Shown: positions 1-8,886, numbered from the stretch's first letter. The stretch is DNA of 64,000 bases from Nitrospira sp. ND1 (GCF_900170025.1 NZ_FWEX01000006.1:2943236-3007235), one strand, 5' to 3'. The notes: generated from the sequence alone by a model not told the origin. Translations and numbers: made by a program.

Positions 1-2
1 GC

Positions 3-251
3 GCGGAAAAGCAGGGCTATTATCGTTTGCAGTGTGACCAGCATGAGTTCATGCAGTCCTTCTTCCTCCCTGTCTGGAATCCGTACCATGCAGTGGTGAA
101 GGATGACGGATCGTTCGAACTCCCTGGCGTGCCGGCCGGTAAGCACAAAGTGGTGGTTTGGCATCCCTTTGTCGGCAAGGGCAAGCTGAACGAGTTTGAA
201 GTCGAAGTTGCAGAGGGTGGAACGGCTAACTTGAAGGCTGAAATCAAGTAG
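3..251 (+). CDS. C-terminal part of a carboxypeptidase-regulatory-like (cupredoxin-neighbour) protein, 5' truncated
   Basis: The reading frame is already open at the window edge and ends at TAG 249-251, so this is the last 82 residues of a longer protein. The visible part has CDQHEFM followed by a beta-sandwich pattern (DGSFELPGVPAGKHKVVVWH). This resembles the Ig-like fold of carboxypeptidase regulatory-like domains often found beside cytochrome c genes in chemolithotrophs. The Cys/His-rich CDQHEFM could bind metal, but that is inference. A strong terminator follows at 285-324. Its start and upstream partners lie outside the window, so no function is assigned beyond the domain. Confidence 0.6.
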   Translation, partial: AEKQGYYRLQCDQHEFMQSFFLPVWNPYHAVVKDDGSFELPGVPAGKHKVVVWHPFVGKGKLNEFEVEVAEGGTANLKAEIK

Positions 252-284
252 TCTCGTTTTTAACGGCGGGATAGCTCGCTGACT

Positions 285-324
285 GAGGGGCAGTGGTTCA
301 CATCGGACCACTGCCTCTTTTGTT
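285..324 (+). terminator. Rho-independent terminator after the first gene
   Basis: Inverted repeat with left arm GGGGCAGTGGT (287-297) and right arm ACCACTGCCTC (307-317), a 9-nt loop, followed by a T-rich tract (TTTTGTTTG). It lies 35 nt after the stop of the truncated first gene. The remaining intergenic DNA up to 533 shows no convincing gene. Confidence 0.75.
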
Positions 325-533
325 TGTGTCGCACCATGGGCGATCTTCCTCTTCATCACATCATGTGTTCCGGCCTCTGAGTCCATCGATTTCATCAGCA
401 TCATCCAGCCGGCCAATCCGCGTCGTTATTGGTTTTCAGGGGTTGTTCCCTGCCCGCCACTCGCCTTGCGTTTCCCTTTCTGAACTGGGTAAGATGCCAA
501 ATTTCAACACCACATTATCTGAGTGGGTGATCT

Positions 534-1523
534 GTGCCTCGTGAATTGTCTCTCGCCGAAGTGTTCCAGTTAGGGTACTACTGGGAAACAAAAATTCTTT
601 TGACAGCCGTGAAGTTAGACGTCTTTTCGGTGCTGGATGGACGCGGCCGTACCGCCTCTGAAGCGGCCGAGAAACTCGGCGCCGATGTGCGGGCGCTGGA
701 GTTACTTCTGAATGCGCTGGTGGCGATCAGGCTTTTGTCGAAGACCGGCGATCTCTATGCCAATACGCCGGTAGCCACGACGCATCTCGTCAAGCACGGG
801 CCGCAATATATCGGGCACTTGCTGCTGTTGCATGATGCCGAATGGGGCAATTGGGGCAAGCTGGAGGAGGCCGTGAAAACAGGCCGATCGCCGGTTACGC
901 AACATGTCTTCGAGACGGATCCCGCGCTTGGCGCCAATGTGTTGTCCGTCTTGCACCGGATCGGGCAACAAAGTGGCCCAGATTTGGCGAAACGCCTTGC
1001 GCTTGGCCAGGCACGGACGATGCTCGATCTCGGGGGCGGGGCCGGAACCAACGCCATTGCATTTTGTCAGGTGTACCCGCAACTTTCGGCGGCGGTCTTC
1101 GATCTGCAAACGACGCTCCCATTGACCGAACGGACCGTGAAGGACGCGGGGCTTGAAGGCAGGATTTCCCTGAAGGCCGGTGACTTCAACCGCGATTCGT
1201 TGGGTGGCCCCTATGACGTGGTGTTGATGTCCGATATCCTTCACTATCAGGATCTGGCAACCAATGCCGCGCTGGTGAAGAAAATCTATAGCCATCTGAA
1301 TCCCGGTGGACGCTTGATCATCAAAGACCGGTTCTTGGATGCCTCGGGTACGAGCCCTGCCTGGACGGCGGCGTTTGCCGTCCATATTCTCGTCAATACT
1401 GAACAAGGCGCCTGCTACCGCACCGCAGAAGCCATGCAGTGGATGCACGATGGGGGATATGTCTCGGTTGAGGAAATCGAGCGGACGGCGGTGGTGCAAG
1501 GTGTTCGGCCAAGTGTCGGGTAA
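534..1523 (+). CDS. SAM-dependent O-methyltransferase family protein
   Basis: 329 residues, GTG start. The N-terminal part (about residues 10-90) is a helical dimerisation/winged-helix region typical of class I plant-type and acetylserotonin-like O-methyltransferases. The SAM-binding motif I is visible as LDLGGGAGTNA near residues 164-174, with an acidic motif II (VFDLQTT) after strand 2 and VLMSDILHYQD as the post-IV region. The C-terminal part has NPGGRLIIKDRFLD, a common motif. The substrate cannot be told from sequence; quinone- or small-phenol-type acceptors are common in the family. It is followed after 8 nt by the DUF420 membrane gene, so the two may be co-transcribed. A 265-residue antisense reading frame is a shadow. 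Confidence 0.75.
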   Translation: MPRELSLAEVFQLGYYWETKILLTAVKLDVFSVLDGRGRTASEAAEKLGADVRALELLLNALVAIRLLSKTGDLYANTPVATTHLVKHGPQYIGHLLLLHDAEWGNWGKLEEAVKTGRSPVTQHVFETDPALGANVLSVLHRIGQQSGPDLAKRLALGQARTMLDLGGGAGTNAIAFCQVYPQLSAAVFDLQTTLPLTERTVKDAGLEGRISLKAGDFNRDSLGGPYDVVLMSDILHYQDLATNAALVKKIYSHLNPGGRLIIKDRFLDASGTSPAWTAAFAVHILVNTEQGACYRTAEAMQWMHDGGYVSVEEIERTAVVQGVRPSVG

Positions 1524-1531
1524 GATGTACC

Positions 1532-2248
1532 ATGTTTGAATTTTTGCGTCAGCCGGGATTCTTCGGCACCCATGCGACGATGGGGGCCGATCTCAGTCAG
1601 TTGATGGCCACGCTGTTCACCGGCCTCTTCATCATCGGATGGTTGCAGGCCAAGCAGCATCGTGGACATCACCATCACTGGCTCATGTTGGGCGGGATGG
1701 TGACCATGGTCGGATTCTTCACCGCCTACTATCTGTTTCGGCAGTTGGGGGTGTTGGCGTTCGAAGGAAAAGAAGGGTTCGGGGGTTCCCAGGCCCTATA
1801 CGACTACGTGTTCATCCCTGTGCTGACAATACATATCATTCTGGTGATCATCGGGTTGGTCATGGCCGTGTACATGATTGTGCTGGGGTTCCGTTCGCAG
1901 CAATTTCTGAGCGGCGCACGGGTGCTGAGTGCCGCTCGGCTGCTGACATCGTGGAAAAAGGTGAGCCTGATATTTGCGGCGCTCCTGGCGGTGGTGATGC
2001 TGTTATTCGGAACACGCGTCATGTCTGCCGGGTTTTCCATGCGAAAGCTGGAGGTCTATATCGGGTTTCTCACCCTGGTCGCGATCGTGTTTGCAGTGGA
2101 GATGGGCATTCAACGGATCTGGCCTGATGGCGGGCAGCGGCACCGCGCCCTCGGCCGTTTCACCATGATCGTCTACTGTATCCTCTTTCTGACCGGAACC
2201 TTTACCTATGCCATGTTGTACATCCTCTATCCCGGGAAAATCGGGTAG
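1532..2248 (+). CDS. DUF420-type integral membrane protein
   Basis: 238 residues with about six hydrophobic helices. The opening GTHATMGADLSQLMATLF and the following histidine-rich loop (KQHRGHHHHW, about residues 42-51) fit the DUF420 family, small membrane proteins often encoded near cytochrome oxidase or haem-handling genes. The His cluster between helices 1 and 2 could be a haem or metal site (inference). It lies immediately upstream of a PCP-reductase-domain gene and the first bd-like oxidase operon, in the same direction. Function is not established. Confidence 0.7.
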   Translation: MFEFLRQPGFFGTHATMGADLSQLMATLFTGLFIIGWLQAKQHRGHHHHWLMLGGMVTMVGFFTAYYLFRQLGVLAFEGKEGFGGSQALYDYVFIPVLTIHIILVIIGLVMAVYMIVLGFRSQQFLSGARVLSAARLLTSWKKVSLIFAALLAVVMLLFGTRVMSAGFSMRKLEVYIGFLTLVAIVFAVEMGIQRIWPDGGQRHRALGRFTMIVYCILFLTGTFTYAMLYILYPGKIG

Positions 2249-2283
2249 GAACGTCGAGCGGAGATGAAGAGCTGAGGGCCGAT

Positions 2284-2784
2284 ATGCTTGTGTGCGGGTG
2301 CGGCGGATGGATGCATACCGAGGGTGTTGAGGAGCGCATCTCCCGTGAGGGCGATCCCACGTGGTTTGTCCGTTCGGAGTGTCGGCCCTGCCAGTGGGTA
2401 GTGGGGGTCGATGTGCCGGTGGGACAGGTCGATGGGTTGGTCGATCGTCTGATGTGGACTGATGATGCCCGGCATCGGCTGGATCGTGTTCCTCCCTATG
2501 CCGTTCCAGTCCTGCGTGAACTGGTGGAAGGGTTTGCCCGGACCAGACGGCAGCGAGTGATTACCTACGAATTGATCGATCAGGCGAAAACGGGCGATAT
2601 GGTCTCATGGGACCCGGATGCAGAGCAGCGCCTCGCCAATGTGCCGGCGCCGGTTCGGGCCATGGCGCGCGTTGAGTTGGAACGAACGGCGGTGGATCGT
2701 GGTGAACGCTCTGTGACCGTCGCGCTGATGGAAGAAGTGAAGGCGCGATATTTCGGCATGGCGGCTCAGCGCGATGACGCGTAA
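2284..2784 (+). CDS. PCP reductase-domain protein with two tandem copies of the small helical domain
   Basis: 166 residues. The C-terminal half (DAEQRLANVPAPVRAMARVE, from about residue 109) has the DAExRLxxVPxxxR pattern of the small C-terminal domain of light-independent protochlorophyllide reductase subunit B. A weaker copy precedes it (DARHRLDRVPPYAVPVLRE, about residue 61). The N-terminus has Cys pairs (CGC near residue 4 and CRPC near residue 33) that may bind metal. Nothing else here suggests photosynthesis; in non-phototrophs the isolated domain is of unknown function. It sits between the DUF420 gene and a membrane gene. Confidence 0.65.
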   Translation: MLVCGCGGWMHTEGVEERISREGDPTWFVRSECRPCQWVVGVDVPVGQVDGLVDRLMWTDDARHRLDRVPPYAVPVLRELVEGFARTRRQRVITYELIDQAKTGDMVSWDPDAEQRLANVPAPVRAMARVELERTAVDRGERSVTVALMEEVKARYFGMAAQRDDA

Positions 2785-2860
2785 ATGCTAAGGCGGCTCT
2801 TGCGCGGAGCCCACGGCGTCGCTCCCGCGCCCCACATCATTGTGCTTGGCGACTGACAAC

Positions 2861-3946
2861 ATGTTGCACCGATTGGCACTGCGAGTCCTTCCAAGTTTGA
2901 CGCTGGCCGTCACCGAAGATTCGGTTCGAACAAGAAAGCGCCTGGTCATGTTTGTCCCGGGGCTGGTGGCGTTTGCGGTGTACCGGGCGGCGAAGCATGG
3001 CATGTCGCTGGCAGAGCCGGTGACGCTGCTGCTCTTGAGTGGCCTGGTGTCGCTGGTGACGGCGATCTGTGCCTATCGCGTCGGTCGAGGGGTGCCGTTT
3101 GCGCAACTAGTGAGCGCGGATGGAGCCAGACGTATCGGATGGATTCTTGCCTGGATCGGTTTTGTGTATGGAGTGCAGTTGTCGCTGCTCGTGCTGGCGC
3201 TACTCTGGCTCGTTGGATATGACTATGCCAAGCATCCCGATGGCCCGGCCATGATGGCGATGATTATTCCCAGTACGGCGGTCGCGCGCGATGCATTTGA
3301 GATCGGGTATGTGCGATGGCTTGAAGCCAGCGGGCGGCCGTTCGTCACGTTTCCTGATGGCGCGGGGCTTCGTGCCCTGCTGGCGCGAGTGACGCCGGCC
3401 CTGGCGGGGTGGGTGGCGGCAGGGGTTGCCGGTTGTGTGAGTCTCTCGCTGCTTCTGGCGGCGCTCGTTAGCGGTGACATGGCCGTGTTGGCGCAAGGCG
3501 CTGTCGTGACGATGGCGGCGGGAACGGTCGGTCTCTTGGCATTTTTCGCCGGGCAAGGAAATGGGGCAGCCTGGACGGCCGGATTGTCCTCGACCCGCTG
3601 GAATGAATTGGTGAAGTTTTGGTGGTGGCCCGGGCTGGCCTTCGCCTCGACCTACTATCTGGTGTTGGTCGGCGGTTGTCTGTATGTGTTGAAACAGCCG
3701 ATGAGTTCACCCGGACTCTTCGCTGGCGTCGCCGGCCTCGTCGGTGGCGTGATGGCGCTGTACTGCTATTACCTGGGACATCGGCGGGATATCGAAAATC
3801 GTCAGCCTGGAGGAGTGCCCAGCGCCTTGTTGCGCTGCCCATTCGTCATGGGCATTCTCGGCAAGTCCCGCGAAGCCATTGCTGGTACGGCATTGAGTGG
3901 ATCTGCGGCTGTCTTTGACAAGAACAGCCAGAGAGCGTCGTCATGA
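2861..3946 (+). CDS. Polytopic membrane protein of unknown function
   Basis: About 361 residues from the ATG at 2861; a GTG at 2840 in the same frame is also possible, and neither has a clear Shine-Dalgarno. It has seven to eight strongly hydrophobic segments with short charged loops. I see no recognised domain and no haem-binding Cys motif. Its stop overlaps the start of the first bd-like oxidase gene by 4 nt (ATGA at 3943-3946), so translational coupling and a role in assembly of, or as partner to, that oxidase are likely inferences. A YIP1-like fold is possible but unproven. Confidence 0.6.
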   Translation: MLHRLALRVLPSLTLAVTEDSVRTRKRLVMFVPGLVAFAVYRAAKHGMSLAEPVTLLLLSGLVSLVTAICAYRVGRGVPFAQLVSADGARRIGWILAWIGFVYGVQLSLLVLALLWLVGYDYAKHPDGPAMMAMIIPSTAVARDAFEIGYVRWLEASGRPFVTFPDGAGLRALLARVTPALAGWVAAGVAGCVSLSLLLAALVSGDMAVLAQGAVVTMAAGTVGLLAFFAGQGNGAAWTAGLSSTRWNELVKFWWWPGLAFASTYYLVLVGGCLYVLKQPMSSPGLFAGVAGLVGGVMALYCYYLGHRRDIENRQPGGVPSALLRCPFVMGILGKSREAIAGTALSGSAAVFDKNSQRASS

Positions 3947-5811
3947 TTAAACGCCTTCCGCTTCCGTCCGTGATCCTGTTGTTGCTGTCCGGGTTGCTGG
4001 TGGCCGCGAGTGTTCTGCTGCTGAGTCCGCCATCGCTGGTGGCCGCCGACCCCTCCGCAGATGTGTATTTCCATACGCCCGGAGTTCCGGACGGTCCTTC
4101 GGCGCCGACGGCGAATGAGAACCACTATCCGCAAGTCGGGTCACTCGATAGCCGGTTGTTGATGTGGTTTATCATCCAGCAGCATACCTACTTCGGTGGT
4201 TTTGTCCTGGCCCTACCGATCTTTTGCGTCCTCTTGGAATTTCTGGGGTTGGTCGCGAGGAATCCCGCGATGGCCGTGCGTTATGACGGGTTGGCGCAAG
4301 ATCTGTTGAAGGTGGCGCTGCTCGCGCTTTCCGTGACCGCAGCGGTGGGGAGCGTGATGCTGACGATGTTCATCACGCTGTACCCCAGCTTCATGCAATA
4401 CATGGGAGGCACCTTCAAGGTCATGATGCCTCTCTATGCGCTGGTGTTTGTCGGGACGACGTTTCTCACGATCGCGTACTACTACAGTTGGGATCGGATG
4501 GCAGCGCCGGGGTCGAAGTGGGTCCACCTGTCGATCGGCGTGCTTGCGGTGGTGTTCGGCACGTCGCTGCTGTTATTAGCCAATGCCTGGTCCGCCTTCA
4601 TGATGGCGCCGTCCGGCGTCGACGGGCAGGGACGGTATTTGGGGAATCCCTGGCATTTACTTCGCTCGGCACTCTGGAATCCCCTGAACTTGCATCGATT
4701 CCTCGCGGACATCATGTCGGGTGGCGCGGTCGTCCTGGCCTATGCCTGTTATCGGTTCTTTTCCGGCAAGAGTCAGGAGGAGCGGGCTTATTACGATTGG
4801 GTCGGCTATGTGTTCTTGTTTGTGACGGTCTGCGCCTTGTTGCCGATGCCGTTCGCCGGTTATTGGTTGATGCGTTCCGTCTATGCGTACAGTCAAAGCA
4901 TGGGCGTCACGATGATGGGCGGGTTGCTGACCTGGCTCTTCGTGGTGCAGGCGCTGTTGATCGGCGCCCTCTTTCTTGGCGTGAATTACTATCTCTGGCA
5001 GAGCATGGGACGGATTCGCGGCGGTGAGCGTTATCAGCCCTACTATCAATATCTCCTGCTCGCGCTGACGGGTTGTCTGTTTATCTGGTTGACGCCTCAC
5101 ACCATTTTGATGACCGGGACGGAAGTCAAAGCCATGGGCGGGGCGCAGCATCCGGTCATCGGAAACTACGGCGTCATGTCGTCGAAGAACGGCGCGGTCA
5201 ACGTGATGATCTGCATCACCGCCTTGAGTTACATCTTTTATCGACGCGCAAATCGGACGATGACGATCTCATGGGCCAAAGCGGGAAATGTCATCCTGGG
5301 GGCCCTGTTCGGTTTCGGAACGGCGCACATCATCGGCTTATCGGTCTATGGATTTTATCTTCCCGCCAGTCTCCGCGTCGGGTTGTCCGGCCCGCAGGCC
5401 GTCACCACGTTGCTCGTGGTCACGCTGGGTTTGCTGCTGAACCGACGTATGTTGCGTGGTGCAACAATCCACGGTCCTGTACAGTGGGGCCAGATTTCGG
5501 TTCGCGGAATGGTTGGCTTGTTCGGGTTGGCGGCGGCGTTTACCTGGGTGATGGGGTTGATGGGGTATATCCGCTCTTCGGGCCGGTTGGCTTGGCACGT
5601 CAACGAGTTGATGCCGGATACGTCCCCCTGGGCGTTTACGCCATCGCTTGGATTCGCCGCAAAAATGGTCACGATCAACATGGCCCTGTTTTGGGGGGCG
5701 GTATTCTTCCTATTTTGGGTCTGTCAGCGCGGGCAGCAGCCGGTGATGCATGAAGATGTGAGCGCGGAGAAGGAGGCAGGCTTTCTGCCGTCTCCGTCTC
5801 ATGAGGGATAA
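3943..5811 (+). CDS. Cytochrome bd-like oxidase subunit I homologue (copy 1)
   Basis: 622 residues: an N-terminal hydrophobic signal/anchor (about 7-30), a periplasmic stretch, then about 13 transmembrane helices. It is clearly paralogous to the protein at 9341-11260 along its whole length. Shared features include QQHxYxG (His81 here), a WHLLRSALWNPLNLHR block (His251), YWLMRxVYAYxQxMG and PHTILMTxxELKAMGG. The first His and the NPxxxH block recall the haem b ligands of quinol oxidase subunit I, but length and overall sequence are far from canonical CydA. Nitrospira is known to carry several such bd-like proteins, one of which has been proposed as the terminal oxidase. No CydB gene is adjacent. 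It is start-coupled to the preceding membrane gene. Confidence 0.7.
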   Translation: MIKRLPLPSVILLLLSGLLVAASVLLLSPPSLVAADPSADVYFHTPGVPDGPSAPTANENHYPQVGSLDSRLLMWFIIQQHTYFGGFVLALPIFCVLLEFLGLVARNPAMAVRYDGLAQDLLKVALLALSVTAAVGSVMLTMFITLYPSFMQYMGGTFKVMMPLYALVFVGTTFLTIAYYYSWDRMAAPGSKWVHLSIGVLAVVFGTSLLLLANAWSAFMMAPSGVDGQGRYLGNPWHLLRSALWNPLNLHRFLADIMSGGAVVLAYACYRFFSGKSQEERAYYDWVGYVFLFVTVCALLPMPFAGYWLMRSVYAYSQSMGVTMMGGLLTWLFVVQALLIGALFLGVNYYLWQSMGRIRGGERYQPYYQYLLLALTGCLFIWLTPHTILMTGTEVKAMGGAQHPVIGNYGVMSSKNGAVNVMICITALSYIFYRRANRTMTISWAKAGNVILGALFGFGTAHIIGLSVYGFYLPASLRVGLSGPQAVTTLLVVTLGLLLNRRMLRGATIHGPVQWGQISVRGMVGLFGLAAAFTWVMGLMGYIRSSGRLAWHVNELMPDTSPWAFTPSLGFAAKMVTINMALFWGAVFFLFWVCQRGQQPVMHEDVSAEKEAGFLPSPSHEG

Positions 5812-5834
5812 GGACGGTGATGAGGGAATGTGAG

Positions 5835-6497
5835 ATGGCTATGAAGATGTTTGTCGCGGCAATAGGGCTGTTGGGTGTGGTGGGATTGTGCAGTGTGATG
5901 GGAGTTGGCGCTCCGGCCTATGCAAACGAAGCCGGAGTGTTGGTGCTGGAAGATTTTCAGTCGGCAGATCAGGACGGATTTCCGATCGATTGGCAGCATG
6001 AGAATCAGCGTAGTCAGGCCAAGGGGCGCGATGCCTACAAGATCCAATCGCAAGACGGGAAAAAATTTCTCGCGGCCAAGGATGCAGGACAGCGTGTGAA
6101 GAAACGCAAGATCGACTGGGACCCGAAGGTCTATCCGGTGCTGACCTGGCGCTGGCGTCTCCATAAGGCTCCCAGCGGTTCGGAGCCGATTGCGGCACTC
6201 TATGCTTCGCTGGATACGGATCTCATGTTTATTCCGGTGTTTACGAAATACATCTGGAGCGCCGGAAAGCCGGAAGGGACGTTCGTTGAGGGCGGGATGT
6301 TTAGCGGATCAGAATTGGTGGTGCAGAGCGGAGTGCTTCCGGTCGGGGAGTGGGTGGAAGAGCGGGTCAACGTGTACGAAGATTTTAAGCGTATTCATAA
6401 GCACGAGCCGGCTGAGAAGGCCTGGGGTATTTCGTTGTTTGCGGGGCCCGGTGTGGAAATCGATTTTGGGACAGTTACGGTGAGTTCGGGCAAGTGA
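5835..6497 (+). CDS. Exported DUF3047-like protein
   Basis: About 220 residues from ATG 5835, chosen because AGGGA lies 8 nt upstream and a classic Sec signal peptide starts there (hydrophobic core, cleavage after APAYA near residue 30). The in-frame GTG 5817 and ATG 5820 are alternatives. The mature part is beta-rich, with VLTWRWRLHKAP and a late GISLFAGPGVEIDFG, which matches the DUF3047 pattern. The role is unknown; it is likely periplasmic. It follows the bd-like oxidase gene by 23 nt and is probably in the same operon. Confidence 0.6.
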   Translation: MAMKMFVAAIGLLGVVGLCSVMGVGAPAYANEAGVLVLEDFQSADQDGFPIDWQHENQRSQAKGRDAYKIQSQDGKKFLAAKDAGQRVKKRKIDWDPKVYPVLTWRWRLHKAPSGSEPIAALYASLDTDLMFIPVFTKYIWSAGKPEGTFVEGGMFSGSELVVQSGVLPVGEWVEERVNVYEDFKRIHKHEPAEKAWGISLFAGPGVEIDFGTVTVSSGK

Positions 6498-6531
6498 GTG
6501 TTGGGGGAACTCCCTTTCGTAGAAGGTCATC

Positions 6532-6933
6532 ATGGCAGGGATGAATCCACCATCGACCAGGGTGTTGCTTGAAGTGGCATTTGGTGCGGTGGTGATGGGC
6601 ACGGTCGGTGCGTTGATCGGAGCAATTCTTGGCGGCTCGTCCATTCCATTGGCTTCGGGATTGGGATTGGCGTTGGGCGCGGTGGTTGGGTTTCTCGGCG
6701 GGCGCCGCTTCCTGGTCAGTATCCTGGTCGGTACGGTACTCGGTGGCCTGTTGGCGTGGTTTATTGCCGGAATTGAGAAGGTCTCGTTCGGGGCAGGGGC
6801 CGGCGCGGCGATGGGGGGATTTCTCGGCGTGCAGATTTCGATGTTGTTGGATGTGCGGGCAGCGAGAAAGGCTGCGGCACTGGAAGCGAGTAGTGACGAG
6901 GCTTCGGCTGACTCGGCGGTTATTAAATCCTGA
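6532..6933 (+). CDS. Small glycine-rich membrane protein
   Basis: 133 residues with four predicted hydrophobic segments rich in Gly and Ala (for example GAVVMGTVGALIGAILGG), ending in a charged Ala/Glu tail. The ATG at 6532 is preceded by AGAAGG. No specific family is recognised. Its position between the DUF3047 gene and two FGE-like genes in one direction suggests an operon member. The GxxxG-rich helices could support oligomerisation (inference). Confidence 0.55.
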   Translation: MAGMNPPSTRVLLEVAFGAVVMGTVGALIGAILGGSSIPLASGLGLALGAVVGFLGGRRFLVSILVGTVLGGLLAWFIAGIEKVSFGAGAGAAMGGFLGVQISMLLDVRAARKAAALEASSDEASADSAVIKS

Positions 6934-6948
6934 GGTGCGAGTAACGAG

Positions 6949-7863
6949 ATGGAAAATAGGGGTGTGCTGATCGGGTCGATCATCTTTGTGTTCGGGTCGT
7001 TTATTTTGATGATTGGCGGGCTGGTCTACGAATCCTATAAGGCGAAGCAGTTGCGCCAGCAGGTGCTTTCGATCACCACGGAGGTCAAGCCGGTCGCCGT
7101 GGCCGCCGCGCAGGACTTCTCGATGTATAAGACGCTTGTCGGCGATGACGGCCGTGACATGGTGCAGGTTTCTGAAGGGCCGTTTGTGATGGGTAGCCGT
7201 GACAACGATAGTGATCCGGATGAAAAGCCTGAGCACCAGGTATATCTGAAAGCATATTTTCTGGATAGGCACGAGGTCACGCAGGATGCCTATGATCGCT
7301 TTGCCAGGATGACGAAGCGAATCAAGCGAAAGATCGAAGTGTTCGAAGAGGATCCTGTCAAATTGCTGAAACCTGAATATCCGATGATTGCTGTGACGTG
7401 GGACGATGCAGAGGCCTATTGCAAATGGGCCGGCAAGCGGTTGCCGACGGAAGCGGAGTGGGAGAAGGCCGCTCGCGGAGAAGGGAAGCGTCGCTATGCC
7501 TGGGGTGATGAGTTTGTGGTGGGATACGCGAACATCGATGGAAATGAGGACGGATTTCGTTATCTGGCTCCCCCGGGGTCGTTCGAGTCGGGACGCAGTC
7601 CCTACGGAATCTACGATATGACGGGTAACGTCGGTGAGTGGGTCGCGGATTTTTACGACGAAAATTCGTATCGGGGCTCTCCGTATCGTGACCCGAAGGG
7701 GCCTGACCAGGGCGAGCAGCGTGTTATCCGTGGCGGTTCCTGGCGGGAAACCAAGCGAAATGTGCGTTCGTCAAAGCGATTTCAGGCAAAACCGTGGCGA
7801 CATGACATAACGGTCGGCTTTCGCTGCGCGAAAGACATCGAGGCCGATGTGGTCGTTAAGTAG
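6949..7863 (+). CDS. Membrane-anchored formylglycine-generating-enzyme-like (SUMF1) protein, copy 1
   Basis: 304 residues: one N-terminal transmembrane anchor (about 5-27), then an FGE/SUMF1 domain from about residue 65. Family marks are FVMGSRDNDSDPDEKPEH, FLDRHEVTQDAYDRF, VTWDDAEAYCKWAGKRLPTE, AEWEKAARG, GNVGEWVADFY, RVIRGGSW and a final VGFRCA. The Cys pair that acts in sulfatase-activating FGE is not seen between RVIRGGSW and VGFRCA, so a true sulfatase-modifying activity is unlikely. Such domains are also used as structural or ligand-binding modules. It is followed 11 nt later by a paralogue. Confidence 0.8.
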   Translation: MENRGVLIGSIIFVFGSFILMIGGLVYESYKAKQLRQQVLSITTEVKPVAVAAAQDFSMYKTLVGDDGRDMVQVSEGPFVMGSRDNDSDPDEKPEHQVYLKAYFLDRHEVTQDAYDRFARMTKRIKRKIEVFEEDPVKLLKPEYPMIAVTWDDAEAYCKWAGKRLPTEAEWEKAARGEGKRRYAWGDEFVVGYANIDGNEDGFRYLAPPGSFESGRSPYGIYDMTGNVGEWVADFYDENSYRGSPYRDPKGPDQGEQRVIRGGSWRETKRNVRSSKRFQAKPWRHDITVGFRCAKDIEADVVVK

Positions 7864-7874
7864 TCTGTATCGGC

Positions 7875-8828
7875 ATGCTCGAAACGCGATTCAAAGTGAT
7901 TTTTCTTCTGGTGGTGCTGTTTGCCGCCAGCTTGCCCGTCATTGCGATTCTTCGAGGGACGGTATCCACTCCGTTTGAAGCTGAGCCTCGGCCGGCCGAA
8001 CAGGATCAGGGAGCCTCCAATCCTGAGCTGGCCTCCGCTGAGGAACCTCTTGAAGAAGAGCTCGTTGTGATTCCTGCGGGGCCGTTTATCTTCGGGACCA
8101 ACCGGGGCGGGTTTGATGAGCAGCCTGAGCGGACGATTTATCTCGACCAGTTTCTGATTGATCGCTACGAGGTGACTAACGCGCAATATGCTGCGTTTGT
8201 GAAGGCAACGGGGCATCGAAAGTCCGGACCTCCCTCACGGTATGCGAAAAATACGCTGCGTATGCGAGGTGTGAATCAGCCTGCGGTCTATGTCTCCTGG
8301 GAGGACGCGAAAGCCTATTGCGAGTGGCGTGGAAGGCGGTTGCCTTCTGAGGCGGAGTGGGAGAAGGCCATGCGCGGGCCCGATGGTCGCCTGTGGCCAT
8401 GGGGAAACGTTGAAGTGCCGAACGCGGCGAATTGGGCTCGCGTGGACGATGGGTTTGAGGTGGCGGCGCCGGTGGGGCGGGTGAAGAGTGACGCCAGTCC
8501 CTATGGGGTTATGGATGGTGCGGGCAATGTTATGGAATGGGTGAACGATTGGTACCTTGAGGGGGCCTATGCTGCGGCTTCAGAGCGCAATCCGGAAAGT
8601 CCTGAATACGGAACCTATAAGGTGTTGCGCGGGGCTGCCTATACCAGTTCGGGGTCTGATTTACGCATTACCGCGCGCAGCAAGATGATGCTGGATTTTC
8701 GGGATGAAACAATCGGCTTTCGTTGCGCTCAATCAAGTGCAGAGAATGGCCGGTCGTCTGGAGGCGTGGGGCCGGAGAAAATCATAGGAAATCGAAGTAG
8801 TAGAGGATCAGAAACACGGCCAAAATGA
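7875..8828 (+). CDS. Membrane-anchored FGE-like (SUMF1) protein, copy 2
   Basis: 317 residues with an N-terminal anchor (about 7-26), an acidic linker, and an FGE-like domain from about residue 70. Marks include VVIPAGPFIFGTNRGGFDEQ, FLIDRYEVTNAQYAAFV, VSWEDAKAYCEWRGRRLPSE, AEWEKAMRG, GNVMEWVNDWY, VLRGAAY and IGFRCAQ. The catalytic Cys pair of copper-dependent FGE is again absent. The 3' end overlaps by 47 nt a convergent miniprotein gene on the opposite strand (8886-8782), so the Ser/Gly/Arg-rich tail after residue 290 may not be conserved. Confidence 0.78.
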   Translation: MLETRFKVIFLLVVLFAASLPVIAILRGTVSTPFEAEPRPAEQDQGASNPELASAEEPLEEELVVIPAGPFIFGTNRGGFDEQPERTIYLDQFLIDRYEVTNAQYAAFVKATGHRKSGPPSRYAKNTLRMRGVNQPAVYVSWEDAKAYCEWRGRRLPSEAEWEKAMRGPDGRLWPWGNVEVPNAANWARVDDGFEVAAPVGRVKSDASPYGVMDGAGNVMEWVNDWYLEGAYAAASERNPESPEYGTYKVLRGAAYTSSGSDLRITARSKMMLDFRDETIGFRCAQSSAENGRSSGGVGPEKIIGNRSSRGSETRPK

Positions 8829-8886
8829 TATTGACAACCATTCCAGCCAAAACTATAATGTCGAACACTTTTGAATTTTTAGCCAT
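8782..8886 (-). CDS. 34-residue single-helix membrane miniprotein
   Basis: A short frame from ATG (8886-8884) to TGA at 8784-8782. It has a good Shine-Dalgarno (AAAGGG, 6 nt before the ATG), a short basic N-terminus (MAKNSK) and one continuous hydrophobic helix (about residues 8-29) ending in an aromatic patch (YYFDF). It is divergent from two further miniprotein genes and the bd-like oxidase 2 gene, with about 100 nt between start codons. It overlaps the end of the FGE-like gene on the other strand. A role as a small oxidase subunit or assembly factor, comparable to CydX or CcoQ-type peptides, is inference. Confidence 0.55.
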   Translation of the reverse strand: MAKNSKVFDIIVLAGMVVNIILAVFLILYYFDFL

